Assembly (NCBI GenBank): GCA_945874225.1
Contig: CAMCFT010000006.1
Span: 68,442-132,441 of the forward strand
DNA: 64,000 nucleotides
Source of the DNA: Flavobacterium psychrophilum
GTDB lineage: Bacteria > Bacteroidota > Bacteroidia > Flavobacteriales > Flavobacteriaceae
Direction of reading: 5' to 3'
In this document: positions 17,013 through 26,344 of the stretch, one piece after another
Layout: every line of letters begins with the position of its first letter
Numbering within the stretch: position 1 is the first letter of the stretch
The notes under the pieces: generated by a model
The model's database searches: none
What the model was told of the DNA's origin: nothing
What the model saw: only the letters and a program-made list of their open reading frames with translations
Made by a program: the position numbers and the translations under genes

Positions 17013-18581
17013 TTATTCTACAGCACTCATTTTTTCAAGCACAGTCAAACTGCTGACCATGCAATTATTCCAGAACTGGTCAAAACCAGGAGTCCAAAAC
17101 GTTGGAATCTTTCCATTTTCCTCCTGATTATTTACAATACTGTTAGTCAACGCAATAGCTTTTTGGTAATATATTAATTCGCCTGTTTTTTTATACGCTA
17201 AATAGAATGTATCTATCATTTGGACAGCACTTGCGTCAATAGGTACATAACACAAGTATTGTTCTAAGACAGAAGGTGCTTGCCACCTTTTAGTTGAATT
17301 ATTCCAATTATCATACATTTCGGGTTTTTCCCAAACAACAAATTGATCCTCACAAAAGGCAATAAGTTCTTTAGCTAAGCGAGCATACGAGATATCTTTA
17401 TCTAAATTATTCAACAAATATTGTGCAAACCATGATGCTTCATATTTGGTCAAATTTTTATAGGGTTCAACTGCTTCTACATCTTCAAACTGACCTGTCC
17501 AATCGAAAGTTTTCATAGGATTCAACCATATCCATTCAATAGCAGAATCAATTGACTTTTGATATTGAGGCTGTTCATATCGAATAACTAGTTCGGAAAG
17601 AAGGTCAATAATCGCTGTGGGAATACACAACACATCAGATGTGGGTTTGCCTGTTTCTTTATTTATCCTAATGTACCAAGTTCCTGAAGGTAATTGATTT
17701 TTAATATAGGTATTAGCGATATTGATGGCAGCATTAAGATATTTTTTTTCTTTAGTTTTGTCATATAATGCAAGATACGTTTTCCCTGTCCTGGAAGGCT
17801 GAATCATAATAATCTCTTTGCTGAATTTTTCTGCGGTAAAGTTTCCCCCTTCATAAATCTGTGGAAAATATGCTAATGGAGATGTAGCGGATTCAGAATT
17901 TTTAATTAGATAGTCAGCTGCTGAGCGAGCGATTACCAATGAGGAATCTTTCTTGGGAAATAGGCCATTATACATCAGCATGGCATCAATAACACTCCCA
18001 ACTTCTAATGCAGAATAGCAATAGAATTCATGCTCACTATGATTGGGCTTGCCTGTGTTGTGCCAGTTTTGTATATGTTTCTGATTGTACATAAACTGCA
18101 TTCCTTTTAGAAATGCGTCTTTGTACGAATATTTTGCTTCTGGATAGGGAGGGCAAAAAACCGCTGCTTTATAAAACGACCTGCTGCCCGCCAAAACAAT
18201 ATCCAATCCATTATCGCTAATGGCTTCAACTTTAAGATTAACTTCCCCATTTGGTAGTTTGTCCCAAATTGGTGATAAAGTTTCATAGGGTGTTTCCGCC
18301 ATAAAAGTATAATATTGCTTATCTGAAAATGAAAAAGCAGAATACCTGTATTCTTTTGGTTTGGATATTATCCAAGAGGTATTTTCATTTTGAAAGGACG
18401 GTGCATACTTGAACATTGAAGCTTTTCCATTCCAAAATGGTTGTTTGCCAGGTATTCCTGGGCGAATAGGAATCAACGATTCAATTATGCTCTGCTTACA
18501 AAAATCTTGATCTGCCTGCCTGTTTTGCCCAAAAATAGAGAGCGAAATAATTCCAAATATATAAATAAGGATTGTTTTCAT
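17013..18581 (-). CDS. Exported protein of unknown function, alpha/alpha-toroid-like
   Basis: About 522 residues with a signal peptide (ILIYIFGIISLSIFGQ). Most of the protein is helical with regularly spaced Trp, Tyr and helix pairs (AADYLIKNS, TYLALYDKTKEKKYLNAAINIANTYI, LTKYEASWFAQYLL), like the (alpha/alpha)6 toroids of unsaturated-glycoside hydrolases and polysaccharide lyases. I do not recognise the family and see no certain catalytic residues. It lies in the beta-glucan run, so a glycan-active role is inferred. A longer frame starts at 18641 with an ATG overlapping the previous stop as TAATG, but the ATG at 18579-18581 is followed directly by the signal peptide and preceded by the same AATAAAAATCACA leader as the next gene, so it is preferred. 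Confidence 0.6.
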   Translation of the reverse strand: MKTILIYIFGIISLSIFGQNRQADQDFCKQSIIESLIPIRPGIPGKQPFWNGKASMFKYAPSFQNENTSWIISKPKEYRYSAFSFSDKQYYTFMAETPYETLSPIWDKLPNGEVNLKVEAISDNGLDIVLAGSRSFYKAAVFCPPYPEAKYSYKDAFLKGMQFMYNQKHIQNWHNTGKPNHSEHEFYCYSALEVGSVIDAMLMYNGLFPKKDSSLVIARSAADYLIKNSESATSPLAYFPQIYEGGNFTAEKFSKEIIMIQPSRTGKTYLALYDKTKEKKYLNAAINIANTYIKNQLPSGTWYIRINKETGKPTSDVLCIPTAIIDLLSELVIRYEQPQYQKSIDSAIEWIWLNPMKTFDWTGQFEDVEAVEPYKNLTKYEASWFAQYLLNNLDKDISYARLAKELIAFCEDQFVVWEKPEMYDNWNNSTKRWQAPSVLEQYLCYVPIDASAVQMIDTFYLAYKKTGELIYYQKAIALTNSIVNNQEENGKIPTFWTPGFDQFWNNCMVSSLTVLEKMSAVE

Positions 18582-18640
18582 TGTGTGATTTTTATTTTGT
18601 TCACGATAATCTTTTGAAATTATTAACTGTTTTTTATTCA

Positions 18641-19474
18641 TTATTTATAACTTATCTCAACATAAACCGGCAGATGATCTGATGGATATCTTAAATCCTT
18701 AGAATCGCTTAGAACTGCATATTTCTTTACTTTGAATTTACTATTTTTAGATATAAAAATATAATCTATCAATAATGTTACTGGTTCATTGTGTTTAAAT
18801 CCATTGAAAGTTCCCGATGGGCCAAAAGGCTTTTCTTTAGAAATTTTTCTACAATCATTCATCTCTTTGTTTAGAGCAATAATCCTATCTTCTTTGGGTT
18901 GAGAATTTAAGTCTCCCATAAAAAGTACTGTATAGTTTTTAGTGTTCAATGCTGCAATTTTCGAAACAATGAGTAGAATTCCATTTGTTCTGGCCAATTC
19001 TCCCATATGATCTAAATGGGTATTGAAAACCCAAAATATTTTTTTCGTTTTCAAATCTTTAAACAATCCATAAGTACAAACTCTATTGAATGCAGCGTCC
19101 CAACCTTTTGAAATTTTATCCGGTGTTTCTGAAAGCCAAAAAGTATTACTTTCCAATAATTTAAATCGATCTTTTTTATAATATATATTGGAAGATTCTC
19201 CTTTTTCAACCCCTTCTCTTCCTATCCCTATGTAACTATATTGAGACAGAACGGTTGCAATATCAATTACTTGATGAGGTGTTGCTTCCTGAACTCCAAA
19301 AATATCCGGTTCATAAAATTGTATCTGCGACGTAAAAAAATCTTTGCGATGTGTCCAATCATTTTCTCCGTCAACAGCAACATCTAAACGAATGTTGTAT
19401 GTCATTACCTTTAAATTTTGTGCATTTAAACACAATAGATTTAAAGTTGCGATAAAGAATAGAATATATTTCAT
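18641..19474 (-). CDS. Endonuclease/exonuclease/phosphatase-fold enzyme, exported
   Basis: A 277-residue protein with a signal peptide (ILFFIATLNLLCLNAQ) and every signature of the EEP (DNase I-like) fold in order: MTYNIRLD, FGVQEATPHQ, FNTHLDHMGE, MGDLNSQP, DYIFIS and SDHLPVYVEI. The catalytic His, Asp and Asn residues are intact, so it should be an Mg-dependent phosphoesterase in the periplasm or outside. Members act on nucleic acids, phosphoinositides, sphingomyelin and other phosphodiesters; the substrate here is unknown. It is 89 bases downstream of the GDPD-GH16 gene. Its presence in a glycan locus, next to another phosphodiesterase, is the interesting point. Confidence 0.85.
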   Translation of the reverse strand: MKYILFFIATLNLLCLNAQNLKVMTYNIRLDVAVDGENDWTHRKDFFTSQIQFYEPDIFGVQEATPHQVIDIATVLSQYSYIGIGREGVEKGESSNIYYKKDRFKLLESNTFWLSETPDKISKGWDAAFNRVCTYGLFKDLKTKKIFWVFNTHLDHMGELARTNGILLIVSKIAALNTKNYTVLFMGDLNSQPKEDRIIALNKEMNDCRKISKEKPFGPSGTFNGFKHNEPVTLLIDYIFISKNSKFKVKKYAVLSDSKDLRYPSDHLPVYVEISYK

Positions 19475-19563
19475 CTGTTTATAATATTTGTTTTTTATTG
19501 GAAGATGGAACGCCTATAACCATTTTCCTATGTGTTAATGTCCATTGACATGGGCGTTTCATT

Positions 19564-21084
19564 TTATTTATTTTGGTAAACTCTAACATAGTCTATATCG
19601 AAATTTGAAGAGGTGAAATTTGGATCTATTGCTCCACCATATGTTCCTCCTATTGCGCAATTAAATAGTAAAAAGAAATTATGATTAAAAGGCACTTTAC
19701 TTGAATTTGCAAATACAAAAAATTGTTGGTTGTCAACAAATATTTTAATTTGTGCAGGTGTCCACTCCAGAGTATATATATGAAATTCCGTTTCTGCATT
19801 TGTAATCATATTGTATCCGCCATCTGGATTACCGCCTGAATGTCTGGGATGATGTAAAGCCGCTGTAACTTTATTAACACGATTTCCTGCATATTCCATA
19901 ATATCAATTTCACCACAAGCAGGCCAACCAACCTCTTTATTATTATCTCCTAACATCCATAAAGCAGGCCAAACTCCTCCACCAGATGGCTGTTTAGCTC
20001 GCATCTCAACTTTTCCATATTTGAATGAAAATTTATTTTTAGTATGAATTCGAGCTGAGGTATAACTACTCTTTTTATAATCTTCTTTAATAACTTTTAT
20101 GCTTAATATGCCATTTTGCATACTAACATTTTCAGGTCTGCTGGTGTAATATTGGGATTCACTATTTCCCCATCCGTCACCACCAATATTATAATCCCAT
20201 TTAGTTGAATCAGGTGCTCCTTTGCCATTAAATTCATCACTCCAAATCAATTTCATTCCATTTGAAACTGGAGATAATTTTATTCTTTCCTGTAACAATT
20301 CCGGTTCGTTTGTGGTAATAAAATCAAAACCATTGGCAATCAGCCAATCCATATCATTGGCATCATTTACAGTCCAGGCATTCAACGTAATATTATTTTT
20401 CTTGGCACTTTCAATCCATTCAGGATGATCCTTAAAAACTGAAAAATGACAATCTAATCCTGAAATTCCATCCGCTTTTACCTGTTCTGGAGATTTATCG
20501 CCTTCTAAATATTGTAGGGAAACCGAAGGATTCATTGTTCTTATTTTTTTAAGAATTTCATAATCAAAACTTATAAAAGCAACCCTTTTTTCTGCTTGAA
20601 TTTTTTGAAACAATTGAACTGTTTTGGTTGCAATAATAATCCCTCTTTCCTTGCTGATTTCAGAAGGTTTAATTTCGCAAATTAATCGTGTAGTAGTATT
20701 GTTTTCAATTCCAGCCTTGATATATTCCCTTAAAGTGGGCAGCTTTTCACCATTGGATAATTTAAATATTATTAAATCGCTGTACTTTGTTTTTTCAATT
20801 GGCAAAGCATTATACTCAGGATCGTGATTGATTACCAAAGAATCATCGGCAGTCATTCTTACATCAAATTCAGAGCCCGCCAGCTTTAATTCAATTGCGT
20901 GTTTGAGCGAGGCAATAGAATTTTCTGGAAATCCCATTTTTTTCCAGGCACCACGATGGGCAACAATACAATTATTATCAGATACAATTTTATTATTTGA
21001 AGTTGACTTTTTTGAACCACAAGCCGAAAAAAATAGTGATGCAAAAACTAAACTTGCAACACTTAATATCTTTATATTATTCAT
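19564..21084 (-). CDS. GDPD phosphodiesterase fused to GH16 beta-glucanase, lipoprotein
   Basis: A 506-residue lipoprotein (lipobox FFSACGS, Cys about residue 22). Residues about 38-270 are a glycerophosphodiester phosphodiesterase barrel with the key HRGAW, PENS, EFDVRMT and NHDP motifs; residues about 275-506 are a GH16 laminarinase-like domain with EIDIMEY (catalytic Glu about 392), GVWPALWML and a typical end IDYVRVYQ. The GH16 half would cut beta-1,3- or mixed beta-glucan and the GDPD half a glycerol- or choline-type phosphodiester. The reading frame is continuous, so this is a true fusion. The first GH gene after SusD, it is separated from it by a GH16 remnant. A phospho-substituted glucan as substrate is my inference. 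Confidence 0.9.
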   Translation of the reverse strand: MNNIKILSVASLVFASLFFSACGSKKSTSNNKIVSDNNCIVAHRGAWKKMGFPENSIASLKHAIELKLAGSEFDVRMTADDSLVINHDPEYNALPIEKTKYSDLIIFKLSNGEKLPTLREYIKAGIENNTTTRLICEIKPSEISKERGIIIATKTVQLFQKIQAEKRVAFISFDYEILKKIRTMNPSVSLQYLEGDKSPEQVKADGISGLDCHFSVFKDHPEWIESAKKNNITLNAWTVNDANDMDWLIANGFDFITTNEPELLQERIKLSPVSNGMKLIWSDEFNGKGAPDSTKWDYNIGGDGWGNSESQYYTSRPENVSMQNGILSIKVIKEDYKKSSYTSARIHTKNKFSFKYGKVEMRAKQPSGGGVWPALWMLGDNNKEVGWPACGEIDIMEYAGNRVNKVTAALHHPRHSGGNPDGGYNMITNAETEFHIYTLEWTPAQIKIFVDNQQFFVFANSSKVPFNHNFFLLFNCAIGGTYGGAIDPNFTSSNFDIDYVRVYQNK

Positions 21085-21138
21085 TTAAAAAAAATTAAAA
21101 AATTGTTTTCATCGTTGCTCCCATTCCTAAAAAAAACA

Positions 21139-21330
21139 TTAATTATAAACTCTAAAACAATCAACTTTGTAAGCCCAAGAAGTAAATTTAGAATTTATTG
21201 CACCTCCAAAATTTCCTCCAATTGCACAATTAAAAATAAATTCTGATTAAATTGAAAATTAGCTGAATTTGCGAATGTATAAAACAACTTGCTGACAACA
21301 TAAAATTTAATACTAACCAATCTCCAGCAC
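21139..21330 (-). pseudogene. Decayed GH16 C-terminal fragment
   Basis: On the minus strand this stretch reads SIKFYVVSKLFYTFANSANF, then, after a frameshift, NCAIGGNFGGAINSKF through VDCFRVYN and a stop at 21139-21141. It aligns with the last about 65 residues of the adjacent intact GH16 domain (QIKIFVDNQQFFVFANSSKV, NCAIGGTYGGAIDPNF, IDYVRVYQ). No upstream GH16 part or start codon is present. It is a remnant of a second GH16 copy, apparently left by deletion or by recombination that produced the current GDPD-GH16 gene. The DNA has diverged well beyond a recent duplication. Confidence 0.8.
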
Positions 21331-21455
21331 AAGTACCATCATATAAGAGGTGGGGTGTTATTATTACACTTTCATTATAGAACTAAATAAAAAATAAATC
21401 ATACTAATATTTAAAATAATAATCTATCTATTTATAATTTGCATTGTTAAAAATA

Positions 21456-21500
21456 TATAAACTGTTTTGTTGCTATAGATAAAGAACAAAACAGTTTATA
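21456..21500 (-). terminator. Strong hairpin after susD
   Basis: TATAAACTGTTTTGTT (21456-21471) pairs perfectly over 16 bases with AACAAAACAGTTTATA (21485-21500), loop of 13 bases, followed on the minus strand by a TATATTTTT run. It lies just past the SusD stop and could terminate or stabilise the susCD message relative to the downstream enzymes. Confidence 0.65.
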
Positions 21501-21517
21501 CATTTGGTTAATAAAAA

Positions 21518-23008
21518 TTAATACCCAGGATTTTGTGAAAGATTCACATTATTGTCAATAATACTTTGTGGAATAGGCCATAGCAAATCATTTTTACTAA
21601 TAGAAGCCGCATAAGGTAATGGAACTTCAACTCCAACCTTTGTATAGGTTTGTTTCGATAGGATTTCGATTGATTTACCTTCTCTTTTTAAATCAAACCA
21701 TCTATGTCCTTCAAAAGCTAGTTCCAAAAATCTTTCTTGAAGTATTTTATTAATTGCATCATCTTGAGATGTTGCCGGAGCAACATTTGGTAATGAAACT
21801 CTTGTTCTTACTTGATTCACTAATGCGATTGCACCTGTGAAATCGTTTACATGAGCCAAAGCTTCAGCTTTTAGAAGTAAAATATCGGCTAATCTAAAGA
21901 TATAAAAATTTTGGGTCCCGTCAGTGGATCTCATTTTATTTGGATAAGGAAATTGCGCAAATGATGTCCAATAAGGATCCGCAAAGGTTGTAGCTTGTTT
22001 TTTAATTGACGATGCTTTTCTTTTGTTATCTACATTTGCTGTAAAAGCATTATTTAGCGTATGTGAAGGTGTGTTAAATTTTTTCCAATTCTGACCTATA
22101 AATACATTGGTTCCCCAACCATTAATGGTATTCCCTACACCATCTCCATTTGCTTCCCAAATAGATTCAGCATTTCCCTCGTGCTTGCTGTCAAATAAAA
22201 AATCAAAAGTAGGCAATAAAGTATATCCCCCGGCAATAACAGCATCACAATATGTATTAACTTTATTCCAATCTGGGTTTGGCATCGAAGCATATGCTTT
22301 AGCTAATAAGGCATTTGCTGCGTTTTTACTGGCTCTAAATTTGCTCGCTGGTGCTGAAGTTGAAGCTGGAGCTTTTGCCAGTGCGACTTCACAATCAGCA
22401 ATTATAGATGCATAAACCTCTACGACCGGCTTTCTTTCTGGATATAAAGAAGGGTAAACCGTATCAAAGTTGTTGTTGTTTATAGAGGTTATTGTTGTGT
22501 TCACTATGGGAAAATCTCCCCATATTTGAACTCCTTGAAATCGAGACAATGCCCTAAACAATGAGGCCTCTCCAATCATTTCATCCTTTCTCTCCTGTGA
22601 TAAATCAGACACACCTTCAACATAGTTGATTATAAGATTACATCTTTTTACATATTCATTAATATGCCCCCAATCTCTTCCTACAACATAATCTGTTGGA
22701 ATTAAACGATACTCATCTATTTGAAAAAAATCATCTCCATCTCCACCCGCATAAGCCACATCCGAACCTGCATCACCAAGAAAAAAATAATCAAACTGCC
22801 AATATTCATCGCCAAATATAGCATTAACAGATTTCATAGCTAAGTCTGCATCTGCAGCAGTTTTGAGTAGCTGCGTATTTGGGTCATCTTGAGCTGTAGT
22901 ATATTCATCTGTAATGGGAACTGTATTTAAAACGTCACTGCAAGACGCAAACAATAAAACACCCAAACTAAACAAAAGTGTTTTTTTATAAATTATTGAT
23001 TTTTTCAT
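21518..23008 (-). CDS. SusD/RagB-family outer membrane glycan-binding lipoprotein
   Basis: A 496-residue lipoprotein (lipobox LLFASCSDVL) with the SusD tetratricopeptide-like fold: N-terminal SusD-like segment, central helices (ASLFRALSRFQGVQIWGDFPIV) and the C-terminal RagB/SusD part (RLADILLLKAEALAHVND, ERFLELAFEGHRWFDLKREG, NPGY at the end). It caps the SusC channel and binds the oligosaccharide to be imported. It lies 20 bases after the SusC gene. Given the enzymes downstream, a beta-glucan oligosaccharide is the likely ligand. Confidence 0.95.
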   Translation of the reverse strand: MKKSIIYKKTLLFSLGVLLFASCSDVLNTVPITDEYTTAQDDPNTQLLKTAADADLAMKSVNAIFGDEYWQFDYFFLGDAGSDVAYAGGDGDDFFQIDEYRLIPTDYVVGRDWGHINEYVKRCNLIINYVEGVSDLSQERKDEMIGEASLFRALSRFQGVQIWGDFPIVNTTITSINNNNFDTVYPSLYPERKPVVEVYASIIADCEVALAKAPASTSAPASKFRASKNAANALLAKAYASMPNPDWNKVNTYCDAVIAGGYTLLPTFDFLFDSKHEGNAESIWEANGDGVGNTINGWGTNVFIGQNWKKFNTPSHTLNNAFTANVDNKRKASSIKKQATTFADPYWTSFAQFPYPNKMRSTDGTQNFYIFRLADILLLKAEALAHVNDFTGAIALVNQVRTRVSLPNVAPATSQDDAINKILQERFLELAFEGHRWFDLKREGKSIEILSKQTYTKVGVEVPLPYAASISKNDLLWPIPQSIIDNNVNLSQNPGY

Positions 23009-23028
23009 AATTTCTATTTTTTTATTTA

Positions 23029-25998
23029 TTAAAATCCAGCTTTTAAGCCGAAAATAAAAGTTCTTACTTGAGGATAAGTTCCGTAATCTACACCTTGAGC
23101 TGTTCCTGTATTGCCTCCATTCGCACTAACTTCTGGGTCAAATCCAGAGTATTTTGTCCAAGTTATTAAATTTTGACCCGTAGCATATAATTTAAAGGAT
23201 TTTAGTCCTAAAAATAATTTATTGAAGTTATACCCTAGTGTTGTTGCCTTCAATCTCACATAAGATCCATCTTCTATCCATCTTGTAGAATTTGCTGTTG
23301 ATGAAATGTCCGAAGAGCTTGAAAGAGGTCCTGACTTAGGCATATCAGTAATTTGACCAGATGTTGTCCAACGGTTTAAAACAGCTGCAGACTGGTTTTT
23401 TGAGCCATCTTTCATCCCTTCTAAATCTATACGAGAAGCATTGAAAATATCATTTCCTTGGCTTCCAGTAAACAATAAATCTAATGAAAGTCCTTTATAA
23501 GAAAGTGTATTGGTAAAACCAAAAGTGAAATTTGGCAAAGCATTTCCAATTATTGTTCTGTCTTGGGTGGTTATTATACCATCTCCATTTATTTCTTTAT
23601 AATTTAAAAGCCCATTTACTGGATTTACACCCTCTACAACGTAGCCATAAAAATTACCCAACGACACTCCTTCTTCTACTCTGTTTACTCCTTCATAACC
23701 GTAATATTCTATAGGGTTTTTCCCCATTTCAAGAACTTTGTTTTCAATAAATGTAATATTAAAATTGGTAGTCCAATTAAAATCTCCTTTAAAATTTATA
23801 GTGTTCAATGCCATTTCAAAACCTTTGTTTTCAAGTTTACCAGCATTATAAGTATAGTTTATTCCACTAATAGGAATAACATTAATTAAATTAGATGTTG
23901 TTTTTTGGAATGCATCAAAGGTAAATTTCACTCTATTATTTATGACTCCTACATCCAAGCCTATCCCTATATCAGTGGTAGTTTCCCATGTTAAATCACT
24001 ATTCAAATAATTTTGTAGTGTCCCATGATCATCTCCTAATAAAGCATAAGAACTATATGCACCAATACCCGAAACATTTCCAGTTTTCCCCCAACCTCCT
24101 CTTAATTTTAATTCAGAAATTGATTTGCTGTTTTTCAAAAAATCCTCGCTAGAAATTATCCAAGCTGCAGAAACTCCTGGAAAATAACCCCATTTATGAT
24201 TTTGAGCTAATTGAGAAGCACCACTTGCTCTAAACACACCATTTACAATATATTTCCCTTTATAAATATAGGTGGCTCTACCAAAATAGGAAAGAGAATT
24301 TATTTCTCTAGCAATTGTATCTGATGACTGTCGGTCTATTACCGCCATTTTACTTAAATCTAATTTTCTTAAATCTGTTGCAAATCCATTACCTTCAATT
24401 CTTAGCTCATCATATCTATATTGTTGCATACTGCTACCAACTAATAAATTAACTTCGTGATTATTAGATTTCACAGCATAATTCAAGGTGTTTTCTAAAT
24501 TCCAAGTTTTATTATTGTAAGTGGTTTCCCTTCCAATCCCCAAATTGGGAGGGACAGAACGCCCATAATTTGATCTATAGCTATCAACAAAATATTCGCT
24601 TACACTTCTTGAAACATCAATAGTTGATGAGGGCTTCCATACTAAATTCTTTAACAATGTAACCTCAAAATTCATATTGCCCAAATACCTAATTCCATTA
24701 TTGACATCTTGTCTGCTTAATAATGATACAGGATTTTCTAATGATGCAGTAGGATTAGCGGCAAATTGTCCATTTTTCTGTCCATCAACATATTCACCCG
24801 TAACTGGATCCGGAGTCCTTCCAATTAATTCATCTGCATAAACGGGTAAGAAAGCTGGCGTAGTTAATGCACTAAGAATTACACCTCCCTGATTAGCGCT
24901 GTTATTGTCACTAGTGTTATTACGATTTGTATGAATAAGATTCATATTGACATGTGCTTTTAACCAAGATGCTGCATCAACATCTAAATTTAATCTTCCT
25001 GAAATTCGAGTAAAATTAGATGGTTTTACAATTCCTTTGGAATCTAAATAACCTAATGAAGTAAATGCTCTTATTTTGTCAGAACCACCTGAATAGGAAA
25101 AGTCATAATTTTGATCTTGTCCCGTTTGAAAAACTTTATCTGTCCAATTGGTGTTTGTTCCAGTATATAAAGGATTGAGTGCATTCGTGTTTGTCGGGTT
25201 TATTTCCAAAACCAAAGTTTTAAATTGGTCTAAATTTAATACATCAATATTTTTTACAATTTGAGAAGATCCCAAATAAGAGTTAAAACTAAATACATTT
25301 TTATTGGATTTACCTCTTTTAGTTGTAATTAACACAACTCCAGCACTACCATTTACTCCATAAATTGCTGTTGAAGCGGCATCTTTCAATATTTGTATAT
25401 CAATAATATCATCTGTGCTCACACCATCCGTTGAATAGGTTTGAACTCCATCAATAACATACAGAGGATTATTTCCAGATTGAATTGAGCTTAATCCTCT
25501 AATTCTAATTTCTAAACCAATACCTGGTTTTCCAGAAGGCTGAACTACATTAACTCCTGCAGCATTTCCTTGTATTGCCTGTGCTACTGAATATAATGGG
25601 CGATCATCAAAAGAATCGGATTTTACACTAGAAATTGCACTTGATAAATTTTTACGTTTTTGGACACCATAACCAACATTAATAACAACTTCTTCTAGTT
25701 TATTAGTTGCTTCCTGAAGTTCAACATTTAAATTTTGAGATTTGTCAACATTTATTTCTTTTGTGTCAAAACCTGTACTAGAGTAAACTAAAACATCGTT
25801 TTTGTTTGCTTTAATAGAATAGTTCCCATCAAGATCAGTTGTAATTCCTTTTTTGGTGCTTTTTATTACAATATTCACACCTGGAACGGGAAGTTTACTA
25901 TTCGATTCCGTAACTTTTCCTTTTATTTCTATTGTCTGAGCTGTTGCACAACTTACACTAAAAAGGAGGAGTAAACTTAGATAGTTTTTAAATTTCAT
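23029..25998 (-). CDS. SusC/RagA-family TonB-linked outer membrane transporter
   Basis: A 989-residue receptor: signal peptide (ending SCATAQ), carboxypeptidase-D-like domain (about 23-105, GKVTESNSKLPVPGVNI), plug domain (about 115-225, with VAQAIQGNAAGVNV and RIRGLSSI) and the 22-strand barrel to the C-terminal Phe (TFIFGLKAGF). It imports oligosaccharides with TonB-ExbBD energy and pairs with the SusD 20 bases downstream. The 346-base upstream gap holds the terminator of the SusF-like gene, a dyad (26246-26266) and a TGTCAAAA-type word at 26125-26140 like the repeats upstream of the SusF-like gene. Confidence 0.95.
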   Translation of the reverse strand: MKFKNYLSLLLLFSVSCATAQTIEIKGKVTESNSKLPVPGVNIVIKSTKKGITTDLDGNYSIKANKNDVLVYSSTGFDTKEINVDKSQNLNVELQEATNKLEEVVINVGYGVQKRKNLSSAISSVKSDSFDDRPLYSVAQAIQGNAAGVNVVQPSGKPGIGLEIRIRGLSSIQSGNNPLYVIDGVQTYSTDGVSTDDIIDIQILKDAASTAIYGVNGSAGVVLITTKRGKSNKNVFSFNSYLGSSQIVKNIDVLNLDQFKTLVLEINPTNTNALNPLYTGTNTNWTDKVFQTGQDQNYDFSYSGGSDKIRAFTSLGYLDSKGIVKPSNFTRISGRLNLDVDAASWLKAHVNMNLIHTNRNNTSDNNSANQGGVILSALTTPAFLPVYADELIGRTPDPVTGEYVDGQKNGQFAANPTASLENPVSLLSRQDVNNGIRYLGNMNFEVTLLKNLVWKPSSTIDVSRSVSEYFVDSYRSNYGRSVPPNLGIGRETTYNNKTWNLENTLNYAVKSNNHEVNLLVGSSMQQYRYDELRIEGNGFATDLRKLDLSKMAVIDRQSSDTIAREINSLSYFGRATYIYKGKYIVNGVFRASGASQLAQNHKWGYFPGVSAAWIISSEDFLKNSKSISELKLRGGWGKTGNVSGIGAYSSYALLGDDHGTLQNYLNSDLTWETTTDIGIGLDVGVINNRVKFTFDAFQKTTSNLINVIPISGINYTYNAGKLENKGFEMALNTINFKGDFNWTTNFNITFIENKVLEMGKNPIEYYGYEGVNRVEEGVSLGNFYGYVVEGVNPVNGLLNYKEINGDGIITTQDRTIIGNALPNFTFGFTNTLSYKGLSLDLLFTGSQGNDIFNASRIDLEGMKDGSKNQSAAVLNRWTTSGQITDMPKSGPLSSSSDISSTANSTRWIEDGSYVRLKATTLGYNFNKLFLGLKSFKLYATGQNLITWTKYSGFDPEVSANGGNTGTAQGVDYGTYPQVRTFIFGLKAGF

Positions 25999-26344
25999 TT
26001 TAATAGTTTTGGTTAGGTAAAATAATTTTATTCAGATTTTCTTTTTATAAGTTGCAGCGTATTTTTGACTTTAAAAATTATTCTTCAAAACATATTGAAC
26101 AAACATTCTTAAAGAATAATTAAGTGTCAAAAGCGCACAACCCATTCTTTTTTATTAACTAATTTAACGTATCATTTTATAACTAAAACGATACTCATAT
26201 TGCACAATTTACATTTATATTTCTTCATTTATATGATCAAAACCTAACAGATTTAATCAATCTGTTTGATATTATGAATAAACCTATTTAAAAAATCCCT
26301 CACAACAAAAAAGTCGCGAGGGATTATTTTTTAATTATAAGCTA
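25999..26344. promoter_or_regulatory. Leader region of the susCD unit
   Basis: An AT-rich, non-coding stretch between the SusF-like gene and susC. Visible signals: the SusF-like gene's terminator (26294-26325), an AACAGATT-TAATC-AATCTGTT dyad (26246-26266) and a word at 26128-26140 (CAAAAGCGCACAA) that resembles the CAAAAACACATCA repeats of the next promoter region. No exact TAnnTTTG element was found on the minus strand. Confidence 0.35.
26294..26325 (-). terminator. Intrinsic terminator of the SusF-like gene
   Basis: On the minus strand AATCCCTC and GAGGGATT form a stem (26318-26325 with 26294-26301) followed by a T-rich run, 20 bases past the stop of the SusF-like gene. It implies that this gene is a separate transcript from susCD. 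Confidence 0.7.
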
